From Pseudonocardia sp. CNS-139 (GTDB taxonomy: Bacteria > Actinomycetota > Actinomycetes > Mycobacteriales > Pseudonocardiaceae): a stretch of 64,000 nt of DNA. The stretch is from positions 25,351-89,350 of the forward strand of contig MKJX01000099.1 in assembly GCA_001942415.1 (NCBI GenBank), read 5' to 3'. The notes beneath the pieces were generated by a model. It was not told the DNA's origin and did not search any database. It saw only the letters and a list, made by a program, of their open reading frames with translations. Positions 49,533 to 60,398 of the stretch are shown here, piece after piece; position 1 is the first letter of the stretch; every line of letters starts with the position of its first letter. Both the position numbers and the translations under genes were made by a program.

Positions 49533-49913
49533 GTGCCCGCCACCGACGGCCCCCACACCCCGGCTGACCCGGACGAATGGGTGCAGCGCGTGGACCGGCT
49601 CGCGGCCGCCGTGCTCGCCGTCCCCGGTGTCGCCCGGCTCGACGGCGGCCCGTTCGGCACGGTCGCGTCCCTGCTGCCCGGCCGCCGGGTCGACGGCGTG
49701 CGCATCGGCGTCGGCGACGAGCCCGTCGAGCTGGCGGTCGTGGCCCGGCTCGGGCGGCCGCTGCCGCGGCTGGCCGAGGAGCTGGCCGCCGCCGTCCGCG
49801 CCGTGCTCGGCCCGGTCCGGGTGGACGTGACCTTCGTCGACGTGGAGATCGACGGGGACGGCGGCGGGGACCCCGAGGTGGCCCCGCGGCGTGCACCGGG
49901 GCTTGTCACCTAA
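49533..49913 (+). CDS. Asp23-like protein
   Basis: 126 residues, intact, probably leaderless from GTG 49533. DRLAAAVLAVPGVARLDGGP, VDGVRIGVGDEPVELAVVAR and VLGPVRVDVTFVDVEIDG follow the Asp23 strand-helix pattern (a repeat of PGV, then an alternating beta-alpha core). It diverges from the sigma factor operon that also encodes an Asp23 domain, so the two Asp23 proteins may interact or share regulation. Confidence 0.6.
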   Translation: MPATDGPHTPADPDEWVQRVDRLAAAVLAVPGVARLDGGPFGTVASLLPGRRVDGVRIGVGDEPVELAVVARLGRPLPRLAEELAAAVRAVLGPVRVDVTFVDVEIDGDGGGDPEVAPRRAPGLVT

Positions 49914-50018
49914 ACTCGCGAGACGTCCGGCCGCCGCGAGCGTCACGGCCGGGCCCACCTGCCGGCGCACGCCGCTGCGGCCCAGGATCGCAAACCCAGC
50001 ACCGAGGAGTACCCCACC

Positions 50019-51456
50019 GTGAAGAGCACCGTCGAGCGGCTGAGCCCGACGCGGGTCCGGATCAACGTCGAGGTGCCGTTCGACGAGCTGAAGCCGGACT
50101 TCGACCGCGCCTACAAGAAGATCGCGGAGCAGGTCCGGGTCCCGGGCTTCCGGCCGGGCAAGGTCCCGGCCCGCATCATCGAGGCGCGGCTCGGCCGCGG
50201 CGTGGTGCTGGAGGAGGTCGTCAACGGGGCGGTCCCGGCGAAGTACAGCGAGGCCGTCGGCGCGGCGGACCAGAAGGTCGCCCCGATCGGCCGCCCGGAC
50301 ATCGAGGTCACCGAGATCGCCGACGGCGAGCGGCTCGCGTTCACCGCCGAGGTGGACGTCCGCCCGGAGATCACGCTGCCCGACCTGGAGTCGCTCGCGG
50401 TCACCGTCGACGACGTCGAGGTCACCGACGCGACGTGGAGGAGCAGCTGGAGGGCCTCCGTGCCCGCTTCGGCACCCTCACCGGCGTCGAGCGGCCCGCC
50501 GCCGCGGACGACTTCGTCCTCATCGACCTGTCGGCCAGCGTCGACGGCACGCCCGTCGAGGAGGCCGCCACCACCGGGTTCTCCTACCAGGTCGGCCAGG
50601 GCGGTCTGATCGACGGCATCGACGAGGCCATCACCGGGCTGTCCGCCGGCGAGGAGGCCACGTTCACCTCGCAGCTGGTCGCGGGCGACCACGCCGGCGA
50701 CGACGCCGAGATCACGGTCAAGGTCACCTCCGTGAAGGAGCGCGAGCTCCCGGCGGCCGACGACGAGTTCGCGCAGCTCGCGAGCGAGTTCGACACGCTC
50801 GACGAGCTCACCGCCGACCTGCGCGAGCGGCTCGGCCGGGTGCGCCGCATGGAGCAGGTCACGCAGGCCCGCGACAAGGTGCTCGACGCGCTGGTCGACG
50901 GCACCGAGGTGCCGCTGCCGGAGAGCGTCGTGCAGGCCGAGGTCGACTCCGCGCTCCACGACGCCGTGCACCCGTTCGACCACGACCATGCCAGGTTCGA
51001 GGAGTTCCTCGTCGCGCAGGGCCGCACCCGCGAGCAGTTCGACACGGACACGAAGGAGGCCGCCGAGAAGTCGGTGCGCACCCGGCTCGTGCTCGACGCG
51101 CTCGCCGACGCGAGGAGATCTCGGTCAACGACCAGGAGCTGACCGAGCGCATCATCTTCCAGGCGCAGCAGTACCAGATGCCGCCGGAGGAGTTCGTGCG
51201 CCGCATCCAGGAGGCCGGCCAGCTCGGCTCCCTGTACGCGGACGTCCGGCGCAGCAAGGCGCTGCTCGCCGCCGTGCGCGCGGCCACCGTCACCGACGGG
51301 TCCGGCGCGGCCGTCGACCTCTCGGACGTTCTCGGCGACGACACCGACGAGGACACGGAGCCGGCCGCGGCGGCGGAGGAGAGCGCCGCCGAGGACGAGG
51401 CCGCCGAGAAGAAGGCCGATGACGAGGCCGACGACAAGGCCCCGGCCTCGTCCTGA
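50019..51456 (+). CDS. tig: Trigger factor, two frame breaks
   Basis: About 479 residues from GTG 50019. The ribosome-docking signature is [20 protein letters not shown] (GFRxGKxP, about residues 44-52). The FKBP-type isomerase domain ([40 protein letters not shown]) and the C-terminal helical arms ([20 protein letters not shown]) follow, then an acidic tail ([13 protein letters not shown]). It is a ribosome-bound chaperone. Frame changes near 50434 and 51113 each equal one lost G in a GCGGA context. It lies 124 bp before clpP1, the usual actinobacterial order. Confidence 0.95.
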
Positions 51457-51580
51457 GCGGCTCCGCGGGTGCGCGCCACGCCCACAGCGAACAAGCAGGC
51501 CATACGCGGCGAGCAGGACGTCCTCCCGCGTAGGGTCGTATCCGAGAAGACGCGAGCTGATCAGCAGAAGGCAGGGTGAA

Positions 51581-52249
51581 GTGACGACCCACGGGACCGG
51601 TTCGCGCACGGCGGACCGACTTGTCGCGGCGAGCATGCGGCGGGGTGGTGCGCCCGCGTCGATGACGCTGTCCGACTCGGTGTACGAGCGGCTGCTCCAG
51701 CAGCGCATCATCGTCCTCGGCCAGCAGGTCGACGACGACATCGCCAACCGGATCGCCGCGCAGATGCTCCTGCTGTCGGCCGAGGACCCGACGGCGGACA
51801 TCTCGCTGTACATCAACTCGCCGGGCGGCTCGGTGACCGCCGGGATGGCCATCTTCGACACGATGGAGTTCATCGAGTGCGACGTGGCCACCTACGCGAT
51901 GGGGCTGGCCGCCTCGATGGGCCAGTTCCTGCTGTCGGCGGGCACGCGCGGCAAGCGCTACGCGCTGCCGCACTGCCAGATCCTCATGCACCAGCCGTCG
52001 GCGGGTGTGGGCGGCACCGAGTCGGACATCGCCATCCAGGCCGAGCTGTTCAAGCGGCACAAGCGGGAGATGGCCGAGCTCATCGCCGGGCACACCGGCC
52101 AGACGGTCGAGAAGATCACGGCGGACTTCGACCGCGACCGCTGGTTCTCCGCGCACGAGGCGCTGGAGTACGGCTTCGTGGACCACGTGATCTCGCGGGC
52201 CGGCCAGCTGCCGGACGCCGCGAGCCAGAACGGGAACGGGAGCAGGTAG
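51581..52249 (+). CDS. clpP1: ATP-dependent Clp protease proteolytic subunit 1
   Basis: 222 residues, intact, GTG 51581; an internal ATG at MTLSDSVYERLL is a possible later start. Catalytic Ser in GLAASMGQFLL, His in LPHCQILMHQP, Asp in [29 protein letters not shown] is the family signature. It forms a heteromeric barrel with ClpP2, unfolded substrate being fed by ClpX or ClpC. The clpP2 start follows its stop codon with no gap, giving tight coupling. Confidence 0.95.
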   Translation: MTTHGTGSRTADRLVAASMRRGGAPASMTLSDSVYERLLQQRIIVLGQQVDDDIANRIAAQMLLLSAEDPTADISLYINSPGGSVTAGMAIFDTMEFIECDVATYAMGLAASMGQFLLSAGTRGKRYALPHCQILMHQPSAGVGGTESDIAIQAELFKRHKREMAELIAGHTGQTVEKITADFDRDRWFSAHEALEYGFVDHVISRAGQLPDAASQNGNGSR

Positions 52250-52875
52250 GTGTCGAACTTCCAGATGCCGCAGTCGCGGTACGTGCTGCCGTCCTTCGTG
52301 GAGCGCACGAGCTACGGGGTCAAGGAGTCGAACCCGTACAACAAGCTCTTCGAGGAGCGCATCATCTTCCTCGGGGTGCAGATCGACGACGCGTCGGCCA
52401 ACGACGTCATGGCGCAGCTGCTGTGCCTGGAGTCGGCCGACCCGGACCGTGAGATCAGCATGTACATCAACTCGCCCGGCGGGTCCTTCACCTCGCTGAT
52501 GGCGATCTACGACACCATGCAGTTCATCCGTCCCGACATCCAGACGGTCTGCCTCGGGCAGGCCGCGTCGGCGGCGGCGGTGCTCCTGGCGGCCGGCACG
52601 CCCGGCCGGCGGCTCGCCGTGCAGACGCCCGCATCCTGATCCACCAGCCGGCCACCGAGGGCTTCTACGGCCAGGTGTCCGACCTGGAGATCCAGGCCGC
52701 CGAGATCACGCGCATGCGGCGGCTGCTGGAGACCACGCTGGCCAAGCACAGCGGCCGCACGCCCGACCAGGTGCACGAGGACATCGAGCGGGACCGGATT
52801 CTGACGGCCGAGGAGGCCAAGGAGTACGGGATCGTCGACGAGATCATCCAGAGCCGCAAGCTCTCCGCGGTCTGA
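52250..52875 (+). CDS. clpP2: ATP-dependent Clp protease proteolytic subunit 2, one frame break
   Basis: About 209 residues from GTG 52250, immediately after the clpP1 [37 protein letters not shown] (catalytic Ser) and [20 protein letters not shown] (His) are visible, with [20 protein letters not shown] near the end. One G is lost near 52633, before ARILIHQP. ClpP1 and ClpP2 are both required in actinobacteria, so the break is almost certainly an error. Confidence 0.94.
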
Positions 52876-53043
52876 CCACAGGTGTCGGGGCCCGTTCGGG
52901 CTCCGGCACCGACCGTCCGCCGACCCGCAGGCGAATCTCCGGTGCGCTGAAGCTCCCCGGGGAGCGGGTTGGGCGGGTACCGTCACGAGGGCGCCTCCCG
53001 GGCCCGCCGGGGCAGCGCTAGATGGGATTTGGGGTCTGCACTC

Positions 53044-54330
<1,287 letters not shown>

Positions 54331-54340
54331 ATCCGTTCCT

Positions 54341-54377
54341 CAGAACGCCGGTCCGTAGGCCACGGACCGGCGTTCTG
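54341..54377 (+). terminator. Strong rho-independent terminator after clpX
   Basis: CAGAACGCCGGTCCGT (54341-54356) pairs perfectly with 54362-54377 around a 5-nt loop, and TCGTTTT follows. The only hairpin in the window with a clear T-tract. Confidence 0.92.
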
Positions 54378-54525
54378 TCGTTTTCGCCGGAGTCGGCGCC
54401 GGTCGTCGACCGCTCGTCGGCCGTTCGTCAGAACCTCGGCTCGACCGTACGGTGCCCTGTTGCCGCGGCCGTTTGCGCCGATCTAGCGTCAGCCGGACGT
54501 GGTCGGTGAAGACGGGGGAGCTGCC

Positions 54526-55905
54526 ATGGCTGCCGGGTTCCTGCAACGCGAGCGCATCGTCGCGCCGCCGGGCTGGAGCAGGTGGCTCGTGCCGCCCGCC
54601 GCCCTCTCGATCCACCTCGCGATCGGGCAGGCGTACGCGTGGAGCGTGTTCAAGCCGCCGCTGGAGAACGGGCTCGGCATCTCCGGTGTGGAGAGCGCGC
54701 TCCCGTTCACGGTCGGGATCATCATGCTGGGCATCTCCGCGGCCGTCTTCGGCACGCGGGTGGACGCGAACGGCCCGCGCTGGGCGATGGTGGTGGCGTC
54801 GAGCTGCTTCGTCAGCGGGTTCCTGATCTCGGCGCTCGGGCTGTACCTGGGCCAGTACTGGCTGGTGGTGCTCGGGTACGGGTTCGTCGGCGGGATCGGG
54901 CTGGGCATCGGCTACATCTCGCCGGTGTCCACGCTGATCAAGTGGTTCCCGGACCGTCCCGGCCTGTCCACCGGCATCGCGATCATGGGGTTCGGCGGTG
55001 GGGCGCTCATCGCGTCGCCGCTCACGCAGCAGCTGCTCGCCGCGTTCGGCGGGTCCGGCCCGGAGCCGGCCGTCGCGGGCATCGCGCGGACGTTCCTCGT
55101 CATGGGCCTGATGTACGCGGTGTTCATGTCGGTCGGGTGGCTGCTGATCCGGGTGCGGCGGACGGCTGGCGGCCCCCGGGCTGGGACCGGCGCAGGCCAA
55201 GCAGGGCGTGCTGATCAGCCGCGGGAACGTCTCGGCCCGCAACGCGATCAGGACACCGCAGTTCTGGCTGCTCTGGGTGGTGCTCTGCTTCAACGTGACG
55301 GCCGGCATCGGCATCCTGGAGCGGGCCAACCCGATCTTCACCGACTTCTTCCGCGACAGCTCGCCCGCCGAGACGATCGCCGCGGCCGCCGTCGGGTTCG
55401 TCGCGATCCTGTCGCTGGCCAACTCGCTGGGCCGGATCCTGTGGTCGTCGCTCTCGGACTATCTCGGCCGCAAGAACATGTACCGGATCTACCTGGGCGT
55501 CGGCGCGCTGCTGTACCTCGCGGTCACCCTGACGACCAACGGCAACCGCGCGGTCTTCCTCGTCTGCGCGATCTTCATCCTGTCGTTCTACGGCGCCGGC
55601 TTCGCGACGGTGCGGCCTACCTGCGCGACCTCTTCGGCACCTACCAGGTGGGCGCCATCCACGGCCGCCTGCTGACGGCGTGGTCCACGGCCGGCGTGCT
55701 CGGGCCGCTGATCGTCAACGCGATCGCGGACGCCAACATCGCCGCCGGCGTGCAGGGGCCGGGCCGGTACACGACGGCGTTCATGATCATGATCGGGCTG
55801 CTGGTGGTCGGGTTCGTCTGCAACGAGCTGATCCGTCCGGTCGACGAGAAGTACCACGAGCCGGTGCCTGCGGCCCCGGCCACCGCGGCGGGAGCGCAGG
55901 CATGA
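54526..55905 (+). CDS. OFA-family (oxalate/formate) MFS transporter, three frame breaks
   Basis: About 461 residues, 12 membrane helices, from ATG 54526. IHLAIGQAYAWSVFKPPLEN, GFVGGIGLGIGYISPVSTLI, KWFPDRPGLSTGIAIMGFGG and LFGTYQVGAIHGRLLTAWST are signatures of the OFA group. Frame changes near 55170-55190 (two) and 55610 equal single base losses. Its stop overlaps the start of a 48-residue membrane protein, a known companion of this group. Oxalate, formate or a related acid is the likely cargo. Confidence 0.88.
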   Translation: MAAGFLQRERIVAPPGWSRWLVPPAALSIHLAIGQAYAWSVFKPPLENGLGISGVESALPFTVGIIMLGISAAVFGTRVDANGPRWAMVVASSCFVSGFLISALGLYLGQYWLVVLGYGFVGGIGLGIGYISPVSTLIKWFPDRPGLSTGIAIMGFGGGALIASPLTQQLLAAFGGSGPEPAVAGIARTFLVMGLMYAVFMSVGWLLIRVRRTAGGPRAGTGAGQAGRADQPRERLGPQRDQDTAVLAALGGALLQRDGRHRHPGAGQPDLHRLLPRQLARRDDRRGRRRVRRDPVAGQLAGPDPVVVALGLSRPQEHVPDLPGRRRAAVPRGHPDDQRQPRGLPRLRDLHPVVLRRRLRDGAAYLRDLFGTYQVGAIHGRLLTAWSTAGVLGPLIVNAIADANIAAGVQGPGRYTTAFMIMIGLLVVGFVCNELIRPVDEKYHEPVPAAPATAAGAQA

Positions 55906-56048
55906 CGACGGCGGGGAACGAGCGGCCGGAGGCCGAGTGGAGCCCGCTGCAGTGGGCGGGCGCGGTGCTGGCGTGGCTCTGGGTGCTGGTGCCGTTCGGG
56001 TACGGGCTGTACCGGCTGCTGATCAACATCCCCGCACTGTTCGGCTAA
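55902..56048 (+). CDS. MFS transporter small subunit, 48 residues
   Basis: Intact; ATG 55902 overlaps the transporter stop (ATGA). One membrane helix (LQWAGAVLAWLWVLVPFGYG then LYRLL) with short ends. Matches the small companion peptides encoded after OFA transporters, presumed to be part of the transport complex. Confidence 0.78.
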   Translation: MTTAGNERPEAEWSPLQWAGAVLAWLWVLVPFGYGLYRLLINIPALFG

Positions 56049-56058
56049 GTTCCGGCGG

Positions 56059-56331
56059 GTGAGTGGAAGCAGCGATGCGCAGGCCCTGTCCGAGTGGGTC
56101 GCCGCGGTGGCCCGCGAGCTCGGCCTCGACGAGGCGATCGGCAGCGGCACGACCGTCGACATGGTGCTCGACCTGACCTCCGACGTCGCGCACGGCGTGA
56201 GCCGCCCCGGCGCCCCGGTCACGGCGTTCCTGGTCGGCGTGGCCGCCGGCCGCGCCACCGACCCGGCAACGGCCGCCCGCGAGTACGCGGCGAAGGTGAG
56301 CGAGCTGGCCGGCACCTGGCCCGACCGCTGA
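56059..56331 (+). CDS. DUF6457-like protein
   Basis: 90 residues, intact, GTG 56059; TAAGTT ends 7 nt before it, so it may be leaderless. LSEWVAAVARELGLDEAIGS, DMVLDLTSDVAHGVSRPGAP and VTAFLVGVAAGRATDP match a helical domain often fused or adjacent to molybdopterin guanylyltransferase or formate dehydrogenase accessory genes. That context would fit the neighbouring formate/oxalate-type transporter. Function unproven. Confidence 0.6.
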   Translation: MSGSSDAQALSEWVAAVARELGLDEAIGSGTTVDMVLDLTSDVAHGVSRPGAPVTAFLVGVAAGRATDPATAAREYAAKVSELAGTWPDR

Positions 56332-56399
56332 CCACACACACCTCCCGTACTCCACACACACGGCCGGACATGTGTGCGGAGTACGGGAGGTGTGTGCCG
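56332..56399. repeat. Four-word nested palindrome, CACACA type
   Basis: CCACACACA at 56332 and 56352, TGTGTGCGG at 56371 and TGTGTGCCG at 56391: spacing 20, loop 10 nt, 20. The spacers between words are also complementary, so the whole 68 bp folds into one long hairpin. It starts on the base after the DUF6457 stop codon and lies directly before a truncated MFS gene. Confidence 0.85.
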
Positions 56400-56414
56400 T
56401 CGTCGCGGAATCGG

Positions 56415-56795
56415 GTGGCCGACCCCTACCCGTGGCCGACGCTCTTCTGCGGCCTGGTCGCGGCCGGCACGCTGCTCGGGCTGGTCGCGGTGTTCGCGAC
56501 GGTGCCCGCGGTGGTCGTCGGCGTGGTCGTGCTGCTGGGCGCGGTCGCGTTCATCGCGGGCGCGCCGCTGAACGCGCGGGTGTTCGCGCTGGCCGGAGCC
56601 GCGCCGACGCTCGCGAGCGCGACGAACACGTCGGCGTTCAACGTGGGCAACTCGCTCGGTCCCGCGCTGGGCGGGCTCGCGATCGCGGGCGGGCTCGGGC
56701 TCACCGCGCCCGCGTGGCTGGGCGTGGCGCTCTCGGCCGGGGCGGTGGCCGTCGCGTTCGTGTCGTGGCGGCTCGACCGGGCCGAGACGGCCTAA
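56415..56795 (+). pseudogene. C-terminal remnant of an MFS transporter
   Basis: About 126 codons from a possible GTG 56415 (VADPYPWPTLFCGLVAAGTL). Four membrane helices remain, with GAPTLASATNTSAFNVGNSL-like core (APTLASATNTSAFNVGNSL) and PAWLGVALSAGAVAVAFVSW, matching the last third of Cmx/AraJ-type drug or sugar exporters. The first eight helices are missing; the palindromic repeat sits where they should be. Its stop overlaps the convergent gene by 4 bp. Confidence 0.6.
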
Positions 56796-57169
56796 GCCTG
56801 CTGGCGGTGGGGCGTGCCGCGCACGCCGAGCCAGCACACGTCGATCTCGTCGCCCGACCGGGGCGGGCGGACCTTGGCCGACGCGTCGGCGCCGAACCGC
56901 CGGCGCAGCGACTTGCGCAGCGTCTTCTGGACGGCGGCGGCGAGCTCGTCGGCCGGGCGGGCCGTCGGGGTGCAGAGCAGGGCGACGAAGAGGTGGCGGC
57001 GGAAGCGGCCGCCCGACCGGCGGACGCTCGGCAGGAGCGTCAGCTCGGCCGTCATCGGCCGCGCCCGGCTGCCGGCGACGGCGCGCGTCAGCTCGGCCTC
57101 CAGCACGTACGGGTCGACGTCCGCGGGCGCCTTCACCCGCACGACGGCCATCTCCGGATCGGCTCCCAT
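56792..57169 (-). CDS. Hypothetical basic protein, 125 residues
   Basis: Intact. ATG 57169 is chosen because GAAAGG lies 5 nt upstream; ATG 57175 is possible. No family recognised. It has a beta-rich start (MAVVRVKAPADVDPYVLEAE), a basic centre (SVRRSGGRFRRHLFVALLCT, TLRKSLRRRFG) and one Cys near the end (IDVCWLGVRG). No signal peptide. Confidence 0.5.
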   Translation of the reverse strand: MGADPEMAVVRVKAPADVDPYVLEAELTRAVAGSRARPMTAELTLLPSVRRSGGRFRRHLFVALLCTPTARPADELAAAVQKTLRKSLRRRFGADASAKVRPPRSGDEIDVCWLGVRGTPHRQQA

Positions 57170-57336
57170 CGGCATCCTTTCTGCACCTTTCCCTCCGTGA
57201 ACGTACGTGGCGGGAGAGGCGGCCGGTGCGGTCCTGCTGTGGTCCTGACGTGTTGCATACGAGCTTGATCGAGAGTTCACCGATACGTCGCCCGCGCAAC
57301 CCGGTCGCGGTCACCCGACCGGGCTACACCTTCCGC

Positions 57337-58886
57337 ATGCGCTCCCCCCACCACGGCATCGACCGCCGCACCGTGCTCCGCACCGCCGCCGTCGGCGGGC
57401 TCGTCACCACGATCCCGCCGGCCACGGCCACGTCCGCGCTCGCCACCCCGGGCCTCGTGACGACCGGACGGCCCGTGCTCACGCACGGCGTCCAGTCCGG
57501 TGACGTGCTGCCCGGCTCCGCCCTCGTCTGGACGCGGGCCGACCGGCCGTCCCGCATGGTCGTCGAGGTCGCGGACAACCCCGACTTCCACGACAGCACC
57601 ACCCACCGCGGCCCGGTGCTGACGCCGGAGGGCGACTACACCGGCAAGCTGCGCGTCAAGGCGCACGGCCGCACCGTGCACTACCGCGTCACGGCCGAGG
57701 ACCTCGACGGCCGTAGCACCAGCGAGCCGGTCGTCGGGCGGTTCCGCATGCCGCCCGGCAAGCGCGACCGCGTCCGCTTCCTGTGGTCGGGCGACGTCGC
57801 TGGCCAGGGCTGGGGCATCAACCCGGACATCGGCGGCATGCCGATCTTCGCCGCGATGGCCGCGCGCGAGCCCGACTTCTTCGTCCACAGCGGCGACACC
57901 GTGTACGCGGACGGCCCGATCCAGCCGTTCGTGACGCTCCCGACGGGCGCACGTGGCGCAACATCGTGATCCCGGAGAAGCTGAAGGTCGCCGAGACCCT
58001 CGCCGAGTTCCGCGGCCAGTACGCCTACAACCTGCTCGACGGCAACGTGCGCGCGTTCGCCGCGGCCGTCGCACAGATCAACCAGTGGGACGACCACGAG
58101 GTCACGAACAACTGGTACCCGGGCGAGGTGCTCACCGACGCCCGCTACACCGAGAAGCGCCTGGACGTGCTGGCCGAGCGGGCGTTCCAGGCCTACCACG
58201 AGTGGGTGCCGCTGGACCCGCGCCAGGCCGTCGACGGCCGCGTCTACCGCAAGTTCGGCTACGGCCCGCACGTCGAGGTCTTCGTGATCGACATGCGCAC
58301 CTACCGGGACGTCAACAGCGCCAACACGGCCCCGCTGGAGCGGATCCTCGGCGCGAAGCAGGCCCGCTGGCTGGTCGACTCGCTGGACGCCTCGAAGGCC
58401 ACCTGGAAGATCGTCGCCTCCGACATGCCGATCGGGGTGAACGTGCCCGACGGCACGGCGTGGGAGGCCGTCGCGAACGGGGTGGCCGGCCCGCCGAGCG
58501 GCCGCGAGGCCGAGATCGCGTGGGTGCTGTCGCAGCTGCGCCACCGCAAGGTGCGCAACGTGGTCTGGCTGACCGCGGACGTGCACTACACCGCCGCGTA
58601 CCACTACGCGCCGGAGCGGGCGTCGTTCACCGAGTTCGACCCGTTCTGGGAGTTCGTGTCCGGGCCGCTGCACGCCGGCGCGTTCGGGCCGAACCCGCTG
58701 GACGCGACGTTCGGGCCGCAGGCCGCGTTCGTGAAGGCGCCGCCGGTGGCGAACACCTCGCCGCTCGACGGGTTCCAGCACTTCGGCGAGGTCGAGGTGG
58801 CGCCCGGCGGCGGGGAGCTGACCGTGACGCTGCGCGACATCACGGGTGCCGCGCTCTGGTCGACCACGCTGGACGCCGCGCGCTGA
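57337..58886 (+). CDS. PhoD-family alkaline phosphatase/phosphodiesterase, one frame break
   Basis: About 516 residues from ATG 57337. The twin-arginine signal is DRRTVLRTAAVGGLVTT. An N-terminal fibronectin-like domain (LTHGVQSGDVLPGSALVWTR) precedes the metallophosphatase: FLWSGDVAGQGWGIN, DFFVHSGDTVYADGP, INQWDDHEVTNNWYPGE, VFVIDMRTYRD and NVVWLTADVHYTAAYHY supply the metal ligands. It releases phosphate from esters outside the cell, using Ca2+/Fe3+. One base is missing near 57950. Confidence 0.88.
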
Positions 58887-58892
58887 CGCCGG

Positions 58893-60298
58893 TCACCCGG
58901 CCACGAGCAGCGCGAGCGTGAGCCCGGCCGGCCGCCACACCCGTTCGACGCGGTAGCCGGCCAGCGCGGCGGCCTTGTCCTCGCCGATCCCGGCGAGCGG
59001 GTCGTCGCGCCGGCCGGTGCGCACCACCCAGACCCGGTCGGGGCGGCCGAGGCACGCGGCGGCGTCGGCGCACTCGCGGGCCTGGTAGCCCTCCGTGCGC
59101 GGGGGTGCGGTCGTGAGCACGTCGGCGGGGCGGCGGTCGGGCGGGACGTAACGCGCGACGAGGTCGCGCCCGACCCGGCCGTCGCCGCCCGCGACGGGCC
59201 CGTACACCACGGCGTCGCCGTCCCGGCCGTGCTCGGCCAGCAGCCCCGCGAGGTCCCGGGTGCCCTGGCCGTGCCCGTCGGCGGCGCGCAGCCCGGCGTG
59301 CGCGGGCACGGCGAGCAGAGCCAGGCACCCCGCGACCGCGAGCCCGCGCACGAGCGACGCCTTCGCGAGCGTCAGCCCGGCCAGCAGCGCCAGGCCGGGA
59401 GCGTGAAGAGCAGGTACCGCGGCACCCACAGCGGTGTCACGGCCGAGACCACGAGCAGCGCCACGGCCGGGGCCAGCGCCCACAGCGCCGGCAGCAGCGC
59501 GGGCGGCCGCCACGAGACGGCGAGCAGCGCCAGCGCGACCACGATGCCGCCGACCACCGTGGAGTCGAAGAGCTCGCCCGGAAAGGCCGCGAGCCGGGCA
59601 CCGTCCGCCGGCGGGATCCAGCCGATCTGCCCGCGCTGCCCGGCGTACCCGGCGACGGCGAGCGGGAGCGCCGCCGCGGCGCCCAGCGCCGCGCTCCGGG
59701 CCCAGGCCGCCGTCTGCGGGCGGTCGGTCACGACGACGGCGACGCCGTGCGCGGCGAGCAGCAGGAGCCCGATCGGGTGCGCCAGCCCGAGCGCCGCCAC
59801 CGCGCCCGCGTAGGCGAGCCGGCGCCCGGTGCCGGGCCGGTCCAGCGCACACAGCAGGAGCAGCGTCGCGAGCACCGCCGCGCACACCGCGAAGGCGTAC
59901 ACGCGGGCCTCCTGCGCGTACCGGGACGTCGCCGGGAGCAGCGCGAACAGCACCCCGGCCAGCAGGCCGGCCCGCGGCGTGGCCAGCCGGGTGCCGAGCA
60001 CGGCGAGCAGGCCCGCCGCGACGGTCGTGGCGGCCACCGACGGGAGCCGCAGCGCGACCTCGGACGCGCCCGCGACCTGCACCCACAGGTGCATCAGCAC
60101 GTAGTAGGGCGCCATCACGAGGTCGGCCTCGCGCAGCATGCCCCACAGGTCCGGCCACGGCGCCGTCGTCGCGCCCCACGTCGCGAGCTCGTCGGCCCAG
60201 AGCGCCGGCCGCTGCACGTGCAGGAGCCCGAGCACGGCCGCCAGCAGGCCGGGGACCAGCCAGACGAGCGCACGCCTGCGGGGGTCGGTCTCGGTCAC
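58893..60298 (-). CDS. GT39-like membrane glycosyltransferase, one frame break
   Basis: About 469 residues from GTG 60298, with ten or so membrane helices. The first extracytoplasmic loop carries the conserved acidic pair in RPALWADELATWGATTAPW, and PATSRYAQEARVYAFAVCAA is the usual TM4-5 motif. A C-terminal periplasmic domain (HGQGTRDLAGLLAEHGRDGD) follows after one restored base near 59398. GT39/GT-C enzymes transfer sugars from polyprenyl-phosphate donors to lipids or proteins. It ends 6 bp from the convergent PhoD gene. Confidence 0.8.
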
Positions 60299-60398
60299 GT
60301 GTCACCCGCTCGGCGGAGAGGTCCTGGCCGGCCCACGGTAGCGGAGCAACCGACGGGAGACGTGGCGTAACGGCCCGTCCGCGGGGGAGGATCGGGAC

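Noticed and set aside
50019..51456. Programmed frameshifting in trigger factor and other genes
   Set aside because: The breaks are in about 35 unrelated genes, nearly all equal one lost base, and no slippery site or shared structure is present.
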